The translations under genes and the position numbers were made by a program. A stretch of 64,000 nucleotides of DNA from Calvatia gigantea (taxonomy: Eukaryota; Basidiomycota; Agaricomycetes; Agaricales; Lycoperdaceae). The stretch lies in the NCBI GenBank assembly GCA_025093985.1, contig JACAAK010000016.1:124001-188000 (forward strand), in the 5' to 3' direction. Below, one piece after another: positions 47,745 through 60,299 of the stretch (its first letter is position 1; each line of letters begins with the position of its first letter). The notes beneath the pieces are model-generated. The model was not told the origin of the DNA, did no database searches, and saw nothing but the letters and a program-made list of their open reading frames with translations.

Positions 47745-48300
47745 GTCTGGTTAGTTTCTTTGGTTTGGTGGTAATTTTTTGGTTCTTCTACCCCCCTTTT
47801 TATGGGTATCCTCTGGATGCCTCTTTTGGTAATCTGCTATTGCGTCTTGAGCATTTGCCAGGTTTGACTCCACTGTCCACATATCTTCTTCATTGCTGTA
47901 GCCCTTCCAATGGACTAGGAATTGATAACCCCTTCCACATTTCCTTCGTCTGCGGATTTCCTCTACTTCGTACTCCTCTTCATTATTGATGATGATTGGG
48001 TCGGGCACTGATGGTTGTTGTTGACTTGGGAACTTGGCCTTGTGGGCTGGCATCAGGAGCTGTTCATTGAATACATCATGGATGGCCCATTCTTCTGGTA
48101 GGGTTAGCCAGTATGCCACTTCTCCTATCTTTTCCTTAATAAGGAAAGGGCCATACTGTTTTTGGCCTAGCTTCTTTGATGTCTGATTAGTATGGATGTT
48201 GGTGTTTTCCAGCCATACCGCATTGCCCGTTTGATAAGTTGTGGCATGGGTTCTACTGCAGTTGTGTTGTTGCTTCATTTTTTCTTGATATGTTCATAGT
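47256..48300 (-). mobile_element. Ty3/gypsy chromovirus fragment
   Basis: It contains the end of an integrase with GPY/F and chromodomain (47751-48278) and a following frame (47160-47744). Reverse transcriptase, RNase H, the integrase core and LTRs are absent. Both sides join array sequence also present without the fragment near 49410, so this is an inserted or captured piece. Confidence 0.8.
47751..48278 (-). pseudogene. Ty3/gypsy integrase C-terminus with chromodomain (5'-truncated Pol)
   Basis: The 175-residue frame starts inside Pol. Residues about 35-75 form the GPY/F module (KKLGQKQYGPFLIKEKIGE, then LTLPEEW.IHDVFNEQLL). Residues about 100-155 form a chromodomain (EYEVEEIRRRR, YQFLVHWKGYSNEEDMWT, aromatic cage residues Y, W and W present), which in chromoviruses directs integration to histone-marked chromatin. 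A basic tail follows. The catalytic integrase domain is missing, so it cannot integrate on its own. The frame itself is undamaged. Confidence 0.9.
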
Positions 48301-49724
48301 ACTGATGTGGATTGCTCGGGTGCTAGTACAGAATGGTTCTGGTTGTAATGCTCCCATTTGCGCATAATACGAAACTTCCATATTAGAGAATAGATCCGTT
48401 AGTTAGGCTTGTGGTGGAACACATGGGGAGGGCAGTCATTGGTCTCCTTGCCAGACATGAGGTGAATTTTCCATCTTGTTGATCGGTGTTGTTAAGGTCG
48501 TGCGGTGCATAATGCTGTGGAGTTTATTATGAAGCCCTGCAGTCTCTGAGGACCGATCTAGCAAAAGATTAACTTGCTGTTTTTTCCATGAGTGTGCTTT
48601 AAATGATTTACTTTGATCAAATACTTGCCTCTTCCTGTTTCACTTTGTTACTCCGCTCGAGTACAAGCTTGCACTGATCTAGCCTAACACTCCCATCCCA
48701 CAAAGCCATGCGTGGCATTGGACTGCGACTCGGTTGGAGCCTTGACATGTGTCCATTTCACTCAATACATTCCCATTTGCTTGATCACCTTCCGGACGAG
48801 ACTGCCTTCCTGTCTGCTTTTTATATGAACTCTACGCACCTTCCTCTCTTGTTGTCGACAACCGCATCGATGGGTCCCACCCCGTCGGCATCTACAAAGA
48901 TGTTGAAGCCAACGGGGCCTGTGCGACAGCATAGTTCCTGCGAATAAGGAACTGTAAATCCAAAGCGCCAGCGGAGAGTGGAATTGTGTAGAAAATGGTT
49001 GATCAGGTGCTAGTGTGATAATGACGATACGTCTGACTGAGGAGAACGGTGGCGCCGGGTTTGGTGATTAAGAGAGGCGGAAGTTGGGGTGTCCACGTAT
49101 CCACGCTCAGTGCCTTAAAACGACGTACTAGATCCATTAACGTTGAAACGCTAATGTTCAACGCTCGCCCCTTGCTTCGCGTAATCCTTTCCGAGTCTTT
49201 TGTACAGCTATTTACCTTCGCCTGCCCTCCGACCCAATCAACTAGTCACTTTGAGCAACAGGATACCCTATTTTGTATGGGAAATATACACATTTGATTA
49301 ACGTGCCCAACGCTCTCTATCCGGGCACACATAAGTTGTTTTGAGAGGTGATGCCAATACCCGAAATTGGTGGCACTGATTACGCCCGCCAGACGCGCTA
49401 CGGCGGAATTGGGAGGTATGTCATTAAACACACGCTCACGAGCTCAGAGATTCTGGATTTCCGGTTGTTCCCTGAATCAATCTCACGATTCCTTACTGCC
49501 GTCCGTTTTTCCTGAGATATGGTCACGGTTGCAGTGACAAGTGGAGGCTGGAACCCGTCCATTCCATCGCATGCCGAAAGCTATAAAATTACCTATCTAT
49601 CCCCGTACCTCCGTGCTTAAATATGCATACTTAAAAACAAACTACAAGATGACCAACCTCCCGGATTGCCCCACGATGAAAGAATATGCCCGGAAACGAA
49701 GGGATACAGAAGTGAAAATACTGA
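48301..49724. other. Decayed array-unit sequence
   Basis: It contains diverged duplicates of 46684-47255 (about 48403-48960), a block like 59870-59940 (about 49030-49090), and the 3' flank of the next seven-TM gene (about 49500-49724, matching 10690-10900 and 40800-41020). No supported gene. Confidence 0.6.
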
Positions 49725-50923
49725 CTAAACGACCGACCCAAAACGGGATATTGGTGGGGTACCTATTATCACCACGGTTGTGGATGCAGGTACTCGAGAC
49801 TGAACGCCGCTGGTTTCATCTGTAGCGGTCTGTGCACTACGGTTCCATTGTAAGCTTGTGAGTTGTTGTTCTGTCTCCTTGGTCCATCCCCTCCCGGCCG
49901 TAACACGATAAATAACAAGAAGGTAGGCGATAACCTGGACATAACGGAGGTAGGTGAAAGATCTCATTGCTGTGACCAATGTACATACCTTGATAGTGGC
50001 ATCATTGTTTATGAATAGAAAAAGACTTGGACTTCCTATGCCAGCCGAAATTGCAGCACCAATGGACCATACAGAGTCCAAAGCATAGGATTCAATCAAC
50101 ATTGCAATGATGCTCATGTAAGGACTGGAAGCGTCCAACGATCCTGCACTGTAGTGAAGCTAATCATCGCAAACCTGAGAACTCAGGTACCTACCCATTA
50201 TCCTGATGTGACGCCTTCGTGCTAGCAAAAGGCGTGTAATTACTAGCCCAGTCACAAGAATCGTAAATGTCGACATAACAGCAAAATCTGCAGTCATAAT
50301 TGCAGTGATCCTGCCAGGAGAGGTGTATGTTAAAAAACGAGTTTCAATGCCGAGAAAAACAACCAGCCCTGGACATAGGGGTTGTTACAAGGTACAAGAT
50401 CACTGAGAACAACAATCAGCGTACCTATGTAAGCGAAAAGGTATAGCAAAGGTAGGATGGTGACTGCCAAAGCATATCGTGACCCACTCCATACTACCCA
50501 CAGGCGCCAGATCTATGAGGGAGCTGTGTTTAATGACGCCTAAACATTACTTCGACCACTGACCTGTATTGCCATCGTCAAGACTCCGATGACAAAGTCA
50601 CCAGCGCCAATTGCTGTACTCACTGAACTTTGATATGTCAATGGCCCTCCAGGATCATCCGCATGATTCATATAAACCAATTGGAACAGCCGAGCACTCG
50701 ACGCAAGCAAGGCCGTTGTGCAAAACATTATAAAAGAGGTGTGGGCCAGTGTCAACCTTGCTTGCCGCCGTTTGTCTGGTTCGTGGAGCTGAAGGTACGA
50801 CAACCAAGCACAGAGGCAATAAAGCGCGAATGCGATACCATACAGGACTCCAAGGATGGTGGTATTGCTGATTAGTCCGAAGGCTTCCCAGAGGAATAGT
50901 CCACTCTGAGGTTGGAAGCTCAT
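49725..50923 (-). CDS. Seven-TM membrane protein, basidiomycete family (copy 6, intact)
   Basis: Exon 1 is 50923-50564 (360 nt, MSFQPQSGLFLWEAFGL..., 21 nt shorter than its paralogues in the variable loop). Exon 2 reads IWRLWVVWSGSRYALAV. Exon 3 starts GLVVFLGIETRFLT and runs to RLLLARRRHIRIMG. Exon 4 has YMSIIAMLIESYALDSVWS, and exon 5 VIAYLLVIYRVTAGRGWTKETEQQLTSL through PPISRFGSVV, with stop at 49725. All exons are open and splice sites follow the family pattern. Intron 4 is 54 nt and stop-free. The exon 3 extracellular loop differs most from the other copies. Function unknown. Confidence 0.78.
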
Positions 50924-53050
50924 TCTGAATTACGGAGAGGCAACTAGGTTAATAATGATCATACTTCGTGCACATATATATATCACTATTCTTATCGCTG
51001 GTTGATATTAGTTCGCAGGCGACGCACAAGGGCGGTTTGATGGTTTTCCGTGGCACTAACGTTGGGCGATCGTGCTGTGAGGAGCTATGAATGATGTCGA
51101 TGAAACATCACCCTACTAAATCTTTTGGCTAAACTAATGAACTAAAGCTGTGATGTTGTCCTTGCATTGAGCAAAAAGGTGAGTTTGATCAGCGGATCCG
51201 CGTCGATGTCGGTCGGCAGTTGGTGGGAAAGATGGAGCTTGATTTTAGAAGCCTGGGCGGAACACCATCGATGATGGATGTTGGATCTTCAACGCAGTAA
51301 TTGGTCTCAGAAAGCCATGACGCTGGCGAGAGGTGATTTGGCCTGATTATCCTAACTTGACGAATTGTATGTCGTTATCGTTTCCGAACCCGGTGCGATA
51401 GAGTAGGAGGGTAAGTTCTCCTCGCATTGAACCGCCCGGTTACCAACGATCTGTGGTAATAGAACTTAAAGCGATTAGCTGTGCCTGTGTAGCACTAGTT
51501 GGATCTAAATTCGCCGGAAAATATGTCTGTGTACACAGGGGGCGTTCGGAACAGAGGATGGTTCTGGAAGCAACAGACGAAGGGTGATGTGATGTTGCGC
51601 ATGCGAGCTGCCCAGAAAGAAGTGTGATTAGACCAATTAGAGCGCAAGCTAGAACCTCTAGGCTGTGCCGAGGCCAGTGTTCAATAAATAGGAACTTAAG
51701 AGGCTTTTTTGGTGTCCAATTCGCCGAGCGGCTGTCAGCGAAACGGGGTTGAGCGTAAAATGTTTATTTTTATAAATGAAGGACCGGGGTCACGTAAGGC
51801 GTGTTGGGCGAGCCGTGGTCAAGGAGGAGGCAAATTCAGCAGCTGAACTCTGAGCTACATCAGCGATATGACTCCTCACAACACTGTGTTACCGCTGGTG
51901 CAGCTAGAGGCGCCCAGGGCTCGCGTACCGTCTTTGAGACTTCCGCGTACCGCCGTTCTCTACATGTTATCGATGAACCGAGCGGGACAAACTGTACCTC
52001 TGCAGAGTAGCTGGATCTTAAATTCACCGAAAAGCGGGACAGTCTCAGGTACAAAGAAAACGAAAGGGACGACGGTTCTAGAAGCAGGAGGCAAAGGTCG
52101 CCAGGATGTTCAATGCGAGAAGTCACTAGTCAGGATTCGATAGTACATGCAAGCTGCCACCAGAACAGTAGTCGCACCAATTTTACGTTCAAACAAGAAC
52201 CTCTAGATCGTGTCAAGTTAGATGTCCAATAGAAAGTGAGGTATTTCGGGTGCCCGACTCGCCGAGCAGCTGTTAGCGAAGTGGGCTGACCGTTAAAAGC
52301 TTTCCCAATGGTTTGTCGTGGTCGGCAGACCTTTAGGAACGATTGCTAGACACGCAACGGCCTGAGAGTATGCGGAGACAAAACCACGTCGGAATTGACA
52401 ACGCAAACGTTCCAATGTCAGCGCTCCAATTTTTAAATTTGGAAGCTACTTAGGTGTTGTGCGAGTTGGAACTTGGTTTTCGTTATCGGTTGATCCGCAG
52501 ATCTACAGGTTCTTGTCTTTGAACGTGATATGTGACTGAAAATATCTTTGACTGTCGACTACACTTCGCCTCGTCGTCCCTTATTCCCACTCAGCTTGTA
52601 CCCAGCTTAACCCTCTCGTCCCACCCAAGACCACGCACTGGCGAGTTGTCAATAAATTCCTCCACGAATACATGACTTCTCGTGTCGGAGACTCAGCTTT
52701 TACTGAGAATACACCAAATCCCAACTGTGTCTAGCGCCTGAACGCCATGGCTCACTGTGCCGAAGACGGACCCAGAGGTGTATGCTTAGGAACAGCCACA
52801 TCCCGGAGGGATGAGGAGAGTGAGCTTCCGCGGGAAAGGATGGATAAGGCATTGATACGATGATGGGGATAGGTTGACTAAGGAGAATAATGTTTTCAAG
52901 TTAGCTAACCTTGGGGCAGTGGGATTGAGATAAGGCTGTAGTACGTAAATGAGGTGTGTCGCTGTTCGTGATATGTTATTTTGTCGATGCTAACATGAGT
53001 ATATATGGAATAGTGCTTCTATCTGTCTCGTGATATCCGTAGGCGCAATC
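50924..53050. other. Decayed array-unit sequence; holds the empty site of the solo LTR
   Basis: About 51270-51760 resembles 28260-28980 and 58600-58960. About 51760-52350 is a further partial repeat of the same block. About 52510-52760 matches 39420-39520 joined directly to 39861-39980, lacking the LTR. About 52860-53000 resembles 14310-14430. No gene. Confidence 0.6.
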
Positions 53051-55016
53051 AAACACTGGGAAATACAAATAGGCCTGCCTGCACTAAATGCACTATTATG
53101 TTCTTGGGACATATCTATGAGGCGACACATGTTATGCGTAAACAGACGCAGACGAACAAAGCAAGTCACGCAGAGATTGAACCTCCCGATACTCAGTCGG
53201 AGGTCGGAATCGAAAGCATCAAAATCCAAGACAGTGCCTGGGGAACGGTATGTCGCAAACCATGTCACTGTAACTCCCATATATCTAACGTGCATTGTAG
53301 AATTTGAACGTACATGTTCGACCAAAGCGTATCGGAGGTGAGATGAACCCACTCTTCGAAACCACAACGCCCGCCTCACATGCATCAATCACAAAATCCC
53401 ACCCACCCCCACGAATTAATATTACTACCTGAAAGTGGTTCTAACGATCCTCAGATTTCATCAACCTTAGTGACGTCTTTGTTTAGACTCACGCATGTCG
53501 TTTAAGATTGTTTGGGACGGTGATTGGGAATGTTAAACTGTTGGAGCGGGTGCGATACGGTGACTTGGTTCTTTCGGGCATCGATAGGGTGAATGGGTTT
53601 GGAAAGCATTCTTCCCGTTCACGGCGTATTCGGACTCTCACCACGAAAGTAAGTTCGTCGTTGTCTCTGGCTTCAGTGTTCCAATTCACATTATAGAGCT
53701 CATGAAGCTTGTCCGTTGTTTATGCAAGCCGGCCTTAAATGTTCAGCGCAGTTATTCACTCCCACCTATGTCCCACCCGGGGATTGGTAAAGGAGAGCGA
53801 GTTAGCTCAGTCGATTCGAAAGGACGAGAAAAGAAGGTGCGCTTCGTCGACCGCTCATTACATGATCAATTACAAATCAGGGTTTAACGGGTTGCATATC
53901 TCCACTCTCTCCACCGCTGTTGATCCATCGATCCCGAACTCACCCTCTCCTACACTTGCGACGTCCGCCGATATCAAAAACAAGGTTCCCACACCAGAAG
54001 AAATAGCGACATTCAGTGGAACAACTATCGTTGAATCACGCACCGAGATTCGGGCAACCGACGATCCCAGGCGGCTGGAAGGCCATTTACAGAAAATGAC
54101 AAACGAAGAAAATCATGGTTGGAAAGGTGTGTCCCCCCGAATAAACCGATGATGCCTGCTATTGACAGCCTGGCAACAGTGTGGGCGCAGTTTATTAATC
54201 GACGAACCCATTCACCACAAGGCCTTCTCGCATTTTACATCGAACATGAATATTTTCGCGAAGGACACCCTTCGGCTTCCCCCCCTTCTATTCCCTCAAT
54301 GCTCCTCCACAAAAGGACTAGCACAAGCACGGTGCCTAAGCTTGGTCGCAGTCACCTCCGAAGATCATGACAACACAAAGTATTCCTCGAAAGAGCGCGG
54401 TTCGGACACCTTTTCGAGCTCTACATCAAAATCCACGAAGGCGCCGAAGCCAACTAGCGCGTCAGATCGGCGCGTCGGATTGGCGCAACAGCTCGGTTCA
54501 TCGGGTGGGAACGGAGTGGAATCGAGAGTGTCGCCAGAGTTGAGCGTGGGGAGGGGCAATAATAGTACTCAAGTCACAAACAAAGTTAGAATACCAACAT
54601 TTCGATTAGACTTACGTATGCAACTCCCAGTGTTTCGGACGTGGTTACGGTGATGGGGGACAGCGACATGGAAAGCGAAGGCAGAGATATTTTCGTCTGA
54701 GAAGGCAAATGTGGTTATTGCCGCTCAGATATAGTTGCTGATTATTCGCCGTTGGAGGAGTCACACGTGGTAGAAGGGCCTCTGAACTGAGCCTCGATTC
54801 TAAATCATGGGGAGCGCCCATAATAATTGGACGTCTCTGACGCACCTCATAATTAGTGCGCGTGTAAACGAATGAATATTCTCCTTTATATCTCCGCACC
54901 AATGTGACCAATTTCTTTTTGAAAAAATCGGATGACGACCGACACCCTGGGTTGGTCCTTAAAGAACATTGATTTATAATGCCGAACAAAAGTATACAGG
55001 AACGAAAACACACTGA
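53051..55016. repeat. Segmental duplicate A (partner about 60300-63118)
   Basis: Positions 53400-54560 align with 60760-61900 and 54570-55016 with 62690-63118. Marker phrases include CTGGAAGGCCATTTACAGAAAATGAC, followed by a shared GGCAACAGTGTGGGCGCAGTTT. About 785 bp of the partner (61905-62690) are absent here. Translations show an eroded plus-strand protein (AQSIRKDEKRRC, LEGHLQKMTNEENHGW, DSLATVWAQF) with stops and shifts, so it is probably a dead gene of unknown identity. Confidence 0.75.
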
Positions 55017-56246
55017 CTAAACGGTCGACCCAGGTTGAGATATCGGGAGAGGACCAACTGCAGACACAACCCCAACTGCAGGTGCTTGGGAACAGATGCT
55101 ACTGGTTTCATCAGTGGCAGTCTGTGCACCATGGTTCCATTGTAGGCTTGTGAGCTTGCATCCTGTATCCCTCGTCCAACCCCGCCCCGTTGAAACACGA
55201 TAGATGACAAGAAAGTAGGCGATGACCTAGACAACGGGGATGGGTGAAAGATGTAACCACCATGATTTCTGCGCACACCTTGACAGCGGAATCATTTGCC
55301 AGGAACAAATAGAAAGCTAGGGCTTCTTAAGCCCGCCGATATTGCAGCAGCAACGGACCACGTAGACTCCAAAGCATAGGATTCAACCAGCATCGCAATA
55401 ATGCTCATATAAGGAGTGGACGTGTCCAACGTTCCTTTAACACAGTGAAGCACATCATTACAAACTTTAATAACTCCGGGTGACCCACTCATTAGTCCTG
55501 ATATGACGCCTTCGTACTAGCAGAAGGCGCGCGGTTATCAGCCCAGTCACAAGGGTTGTGAACGTTGACACAACTGCATAACTTGCAGTTTCCATTACAT
55601 CTGCACTCTGAGGAGTGATACCAAGCTGGTCGACTGGTAATAAGGCAGTTACAATATTGGCTAGAATGTCCAGGACTAGGGACGCGCTGTTAGGCGTGAC
55701 AACCAAAGAAGGTTGACATAGCATACCCATGCAACAGAGAAGGAGAAGTAGGGGCAGAATTATGACGGCTCCAGCATATCGTGTTCCACTCCATATTGTC
55801 CATAGGCGCCATATCTATCAGGATAGTGCGTTCAGTGACGTTGACAAAATTGATCAATGACTGACCTGTATTGCTGCTGTCGAGGCTCTAACAATCAAGC
55901 TGAAGATACCACCTGCCATCTGATATGAGGTTGTCGTCGGATTATAAGAAGACTCGTATCCCAATGGCCCTCCAGGAAAATCAGCGTGATTTATATAAGC
56001 CAATTGGCCCATCCGTGTACCCAATACAAGATAGGCCGCCACACAAAATATCGTAAGAGAAATGTAGCCGAGTGTGAACCTAGCTTGCCTCCGTTTGTCC
56101 GGCTCCTGAAGCTGAAGGTACGACAATCGAGCACAGAGGCAATAAAGTGTAAATGCGATGCCATAGAAGGCTCCGAGGATGGTCGCATTGCTGATAAGGT
56201 CGAAGGCTTCGATGAGGAATAGTCTCCTCTGCGACAGGGCAGTCAT
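55017..56246 (-). pseudogene. Seven-TM family gene, copy 7, one-base frameshift in exon 4
   Basis: Exon 1 (56246-55866, 381 nt, MTALSQRRLF...) is open; exons 2 and 3 are open (ITARLLLVRRRHIRTN). The exon 3 donor has changed from GGTAGGTAC to a GAGTGGGTCAC context. In exon 4, one extra base relative to the copy at 63119 shifts the frame after GLRSPS and creates a stop within 10 codons, at about 55290-55330. Exon 5 remains readable (VIAYFLVIYRVSTGRGW...GSTV, stop 55017-55019). It has probably lost function recently. Confidence 0.75.
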
Positions 56247-57738
56247 TAGAGGTTGTAGGGGGTGGATAGACTGAAAACATTCGCATTTGTGCACACACAT
56301 TATATGATAGTTCTTTCTGATAATAAACTATTGCTGTTTTCCAGATCATTTACAAGTACATGCTTGGCGGGTTCTAGTTGCGCTGATGTTGGGTGTCCAA
56401 TAGTGTGGATATTGTTAGGGGTGATGAATATCCACAAATCAAGAAACGTCATCTCTCCGATGTTTTGGTTGAACTAATTAGTTGTGGCGGTGATAGTGCC
56501 CTTCCACTGGGTGATAAGATAAGATAGCTTTGTTTGACGCATTTGCATCAATATCAGAAATACCGAAACTCTGAATGATACATCTCTGGTGCATGCAACA
56601 GAATAAAAGCCTGGGTGACCCAGTATGGTATTAGAGGAGGGATTCTAGAACCATTTTCTCTTGGCAAAAATCATTGGGGTTTCAAAATCCTCGGATCGCA
56701 CGCAAGTATCCAGGCAAATCGATGGCAAGATGGTAAACCTATACCTTGGTGGGTCACCGTGATAGTCACTGACGTCTCCTTGTACCAACCACTATCGTCC
56801 AGTTCAATGGCGCCTCCAGTATTCAGACTGCCTAGCTTGAACCTCCCAGTCCAGACAGAAACGATACCACACCGACATAGAAAATCTCTGTGGACTGGGT
56901 ATAAGGGGCGAGATCCACGGATCAAGGATTGTCAGGTAATTTTAGGTTTTCTGATTGTTCGTACCAGTGCTTTTCGGAAAGTGTGAACATCGCAGTTGAG
57001 CTTCGCGTTCTCACAATCACTCCAAAGTACATACATCTCCTGATAGCCTCTTTCCCTTAGTCCCTGGGCCTGGTGCATCAATGGGTCGTAGCCTCGGCCG
57101 ACTTCATGAGGAGTAGCCTAACACAACACTACTGGAATCTGGGTCCTACACACTTGAAACAACGCATTAGAGCGATCATAAAACATGGGCCAATGCTGAT
57201 GGTTATATAAGGGTTGGTAGTAAGGAATCGTGCGAGCCAATGGAGCAGCGGGCAAATCCTTCAGCCTGGCAGCAATCTTGGATGACCGGTTTCTCTTGCG
57301 AATACGCGTCTACGAAACGCAAGCAGAATTTCGAGCTCCGAATAATGGGTAATCATTGCTACGACTGCCCATCTAGATATCACGTTCCCTTGCACAAAGA
57401 GCTAATTATCAACGCGTGCGCACTTGCAAGTCATGTACTCCTCTGTTCCTCTCAGCATTGGTAACCTCCTTACCATATAAGCGCCAGTCCCATTCCCTTC
57501 CATAGCGCCGTGGCCATTGGGTACAAGCGTGAAACATCAGTCGCGCAGAATTTGAGTCCGAGGAGAGAGCTTCCTCAGGAAGTGACTTCACCTGCCTGAA
57601 GATGCCCTCCCCCCCGTTCGCCCAAGATTAGATACGCTCCGAGGAAGAGCCAAGGGTGACATGGCTGGGTGACTTTTTTGAAATCTGTCAGGCGAGGTGT
57701 GACTTATGTAATAATATTGGGTCGTCCTGTGAAATCCA
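56247..57738. other. 5' flank of copy 7 and decayed unit (pairs with 17161-18600)
   Basis: It is collinear, with divergence, with 17161-18600: the upstream flank of the seven-TM gene near 56247-56520, then 56580-57000 against 17560-17960, then 57400-57738 against 18300-18600. No gene is supported. Confidence 0.65.
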
Positions 57739-58454
57739 TGTGTTGATGAGATGAGGCGGCGGTTCAACGAAAATAGGGTGTGACTGCGTCCGTCAGTCAC
57801 GAGGCTTCGAAACCAGGTCCAGGAAGGGAGAGACAGAGGCCGGGAACACAAGAGAACGAGGAGCGAGAATGATGGCGTCGTTGAAGACAAGAGTTCAGAA
57901 CGAGCGTGGACTGAGAGTCAACGAGAGAGCGACCGACAACGAGAGACAATGCTGAGAGAGTTCGGAGCGAGACTTCGAGAGCGAGAAAAGTGGGTATCCA
58001 ATTACTAGGTGTCGAGCCTCTACTGGCTCGACTGTATTTATACTGTAGACAACTTGTCCGGTGTTCAATTTCTACGGTTATCTACAAATACTGAATCTGT
58101 ATAGCAAATGAGTTGAGTTAGTATAATGAAGGTTAGGCTAGGGAACTGTGGTAAAATGTTGAAATTTTTGAAACACAACGAGTGAATGTGCAACTACGGA
58201 GGCGAAGAGTCTGAATTAGAAAAAAAATGTCGGTAACGAGAAAGATGTGCAGTGAAATTTTATTAAAGTGGGTAGTGGTCTAAAACACGACGTATGGCAG
58301 GTGAAATGGACGGTTGTGTAGTGAGCGAGGAACAAGCGGATCGGTGACGGATCGATGAATGGTCGGGGTGACGAAATCTTCGGAGGGCGGACTGATTAGT
58401 GTGAGATGCTCGTTGGGTGCCGTTCCGAAGGCAGCCGACGTGCAGTCTCCACAG
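57739..58454. repeat. Dispersed 0.7-kb repeat, copy B (CpG-rich), with empty site
   Basis: The 716-bp insert runs from TGTGTTGATGAG to GTCTCCACAG. It is flanked by imperfect 11-bp repeats TGTGAAATCCA (57728-57738) and TGTGACTGCCA (58455-58465). The homologous block near 18600-18640 continues without it, having one TGCGACCACCA at that place. It pairs with copy A at 23074-23801. It has no coding capacity, and its class is unknown. Confidence 0.8.
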
Positions 58455-60299
58455 TGTGACTGCCAGCTTGCAAACAGATAAAAACAGGATTTGAGCGAGC
58501 GATTCACCAATTCCAGTCAGCAGTTGTTGGGGGGACGCAAGGTGACTGTATATGCTTGAATAGAACACCATCCACGATGAATTTTCTCAGTGATTGGGTC
58601 TCGGTCAGGAAGACATGGCGTCGACAGAGGTGATTTAACCTGATTCTACCAATTTAGTGAATTCTGTCCGCTATCCGACATTCAACAACAAGTTGCCTGG
58701 CAACCGAAGAACTTGACGGAATGAACTGCTCCTGCGTCACAGTTGGGTCTGAATTCGTCAGAAAGGAAGCCTATATACAAAGGGAGTGGAACGGACGATA
58801 GTTCCGGAAGCCGCAGATAAAGGTTGTTAGGACGTTGCGAGAATTCAAGGTAGTCCATTAGAGTAGGGGCCACACCAGCTGATGTGAAAACAAGAACTCC
58901 AGATGTCCAAAGGGAACCGAGGGAATTTCCGGCATCTCACTCGCTGAGTGCCAACCTGGAGTATAGCCTGTGACATGTGACTATGTCTCGACCGTCACAC
59001 CCTTCCAAGTTCACTTGTGACTGTTCGCCTCCCCATCGACATCCCTCGCCCAACGTAGCTCGTACCTAGCTTGAACCCCCCCTCCTCCCCCAAATCACAC
59101 CCTAGCCATGCACTGACAATTCGAAAACTGCGTCCCGGCTGGGTGCAAGTGTACTCTATTTCGACCTCACTGTCTGGGGACTTCAGCGTCTACTACTTAT
59201 TTAAAACCCAAACTTCCTCTTCTCACCCTGGCCCACCTAACACCACAACTCGCTATATTCATCTTGCTTTTACCTTAATATATTCAATTTATCTTATTAC
59301 GCTACCTGCTCCAAATTTGGTCCTCTTTCCTCTCCTTTTACCTTCAACAGCCCCATTGCTGAATATTATTAAAACCCATCCCGAACGCATCACTTTTCGT
59401 GCCGGAGATTAAGCTTTCCCTATGTTTTCATCATGTCCCCAGTCCAATAAACAATCGTGAGGGACGTCCTATGGTGATTGTTTCCTCTTGTTGCCTCAGC
59501 CATTCCCCACAAATAGAACCAACAGAAGTGCGGTAATTCGGCTTGGGTCTGAGAGTCATGTTAACAAAGATATTTTCCAAAAGGTGCGACTTGAACATCA
59601 CTTCGAGGTCCATGCTAAAATTCACGAAGGCGCCGGAGCTAACTGGCGTGTCAAGCTCAGCGCGACAGCACGGTTCATGTGGGTAGGGGAATTACGGGCC
59701 TGGAGCGGGAGCGAAATCGAAAGTGTGGCGAGGGCTTAGTATGAAGAGGTACGGTAGGAAGTGTGGTCGAATGAACGTCCATCGTCGAGGCGCGCAGAGG
59801 GAAGTGTGAGGTTTCTCACAAGGAAGAGTGGACGGTGCTGATATTCGGATAACGGGGAAAGGACTGATTAAGGAGAACGATGCCACCAAATTAGTGAATT
59901 TGTAGGTAGAAGCTGGGTAAGGCTGTACCACGAAAAAGAGGCATGTTGTTCACCTTTATGGGATGTGTTTCGTCCGCGCTAACTTCAGTCGACTGAAATG
60001 TAAATCAGACGTGATCTAACCGTCTCAATTCGACGAGATCCTCATTTCACTGTAGTTCGATTCTTCAAACTTCAAATTTCAAGAGAAAAGCACTGGTACT
60101 CGTGTAATGCACCTGGATCAAAAATCCCCTGAATGTCTCCGTGTATCGGGGCGTGTTGGAGAGCCAATAAGCGCACGTTCAATGTGACCATGCACTTTCT
60201 AAGGTGATCTCCAGACCATTCCCCGATACGCAGCATCCACCTCACATCCATCAGCCATAGAACCCCCTACTTCCTTCTCCCACTACTGTCCAAAATCAA
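58455..60299. other. Decayed array-unit sequence
   Basis: About 58540-58960 resembles 18660-19060, 28400-28780 and 51260-51620. About 58970-59110 carries the GTGACATGTGAC/CACTGACAATT block. About 59480-59730 resembles 13990-14180, and 59840-60290 resembles 14310-14990. No supported gene. Confidence 0.6.

Noticed and set aside
59071..59412. 113-residue plus-strand frame with hydrophobic stretch
   Set aside because: It lies in pyrimidine-rich repeat flank, and the homologous blocks near 21000 and 48700 do not share the frame.
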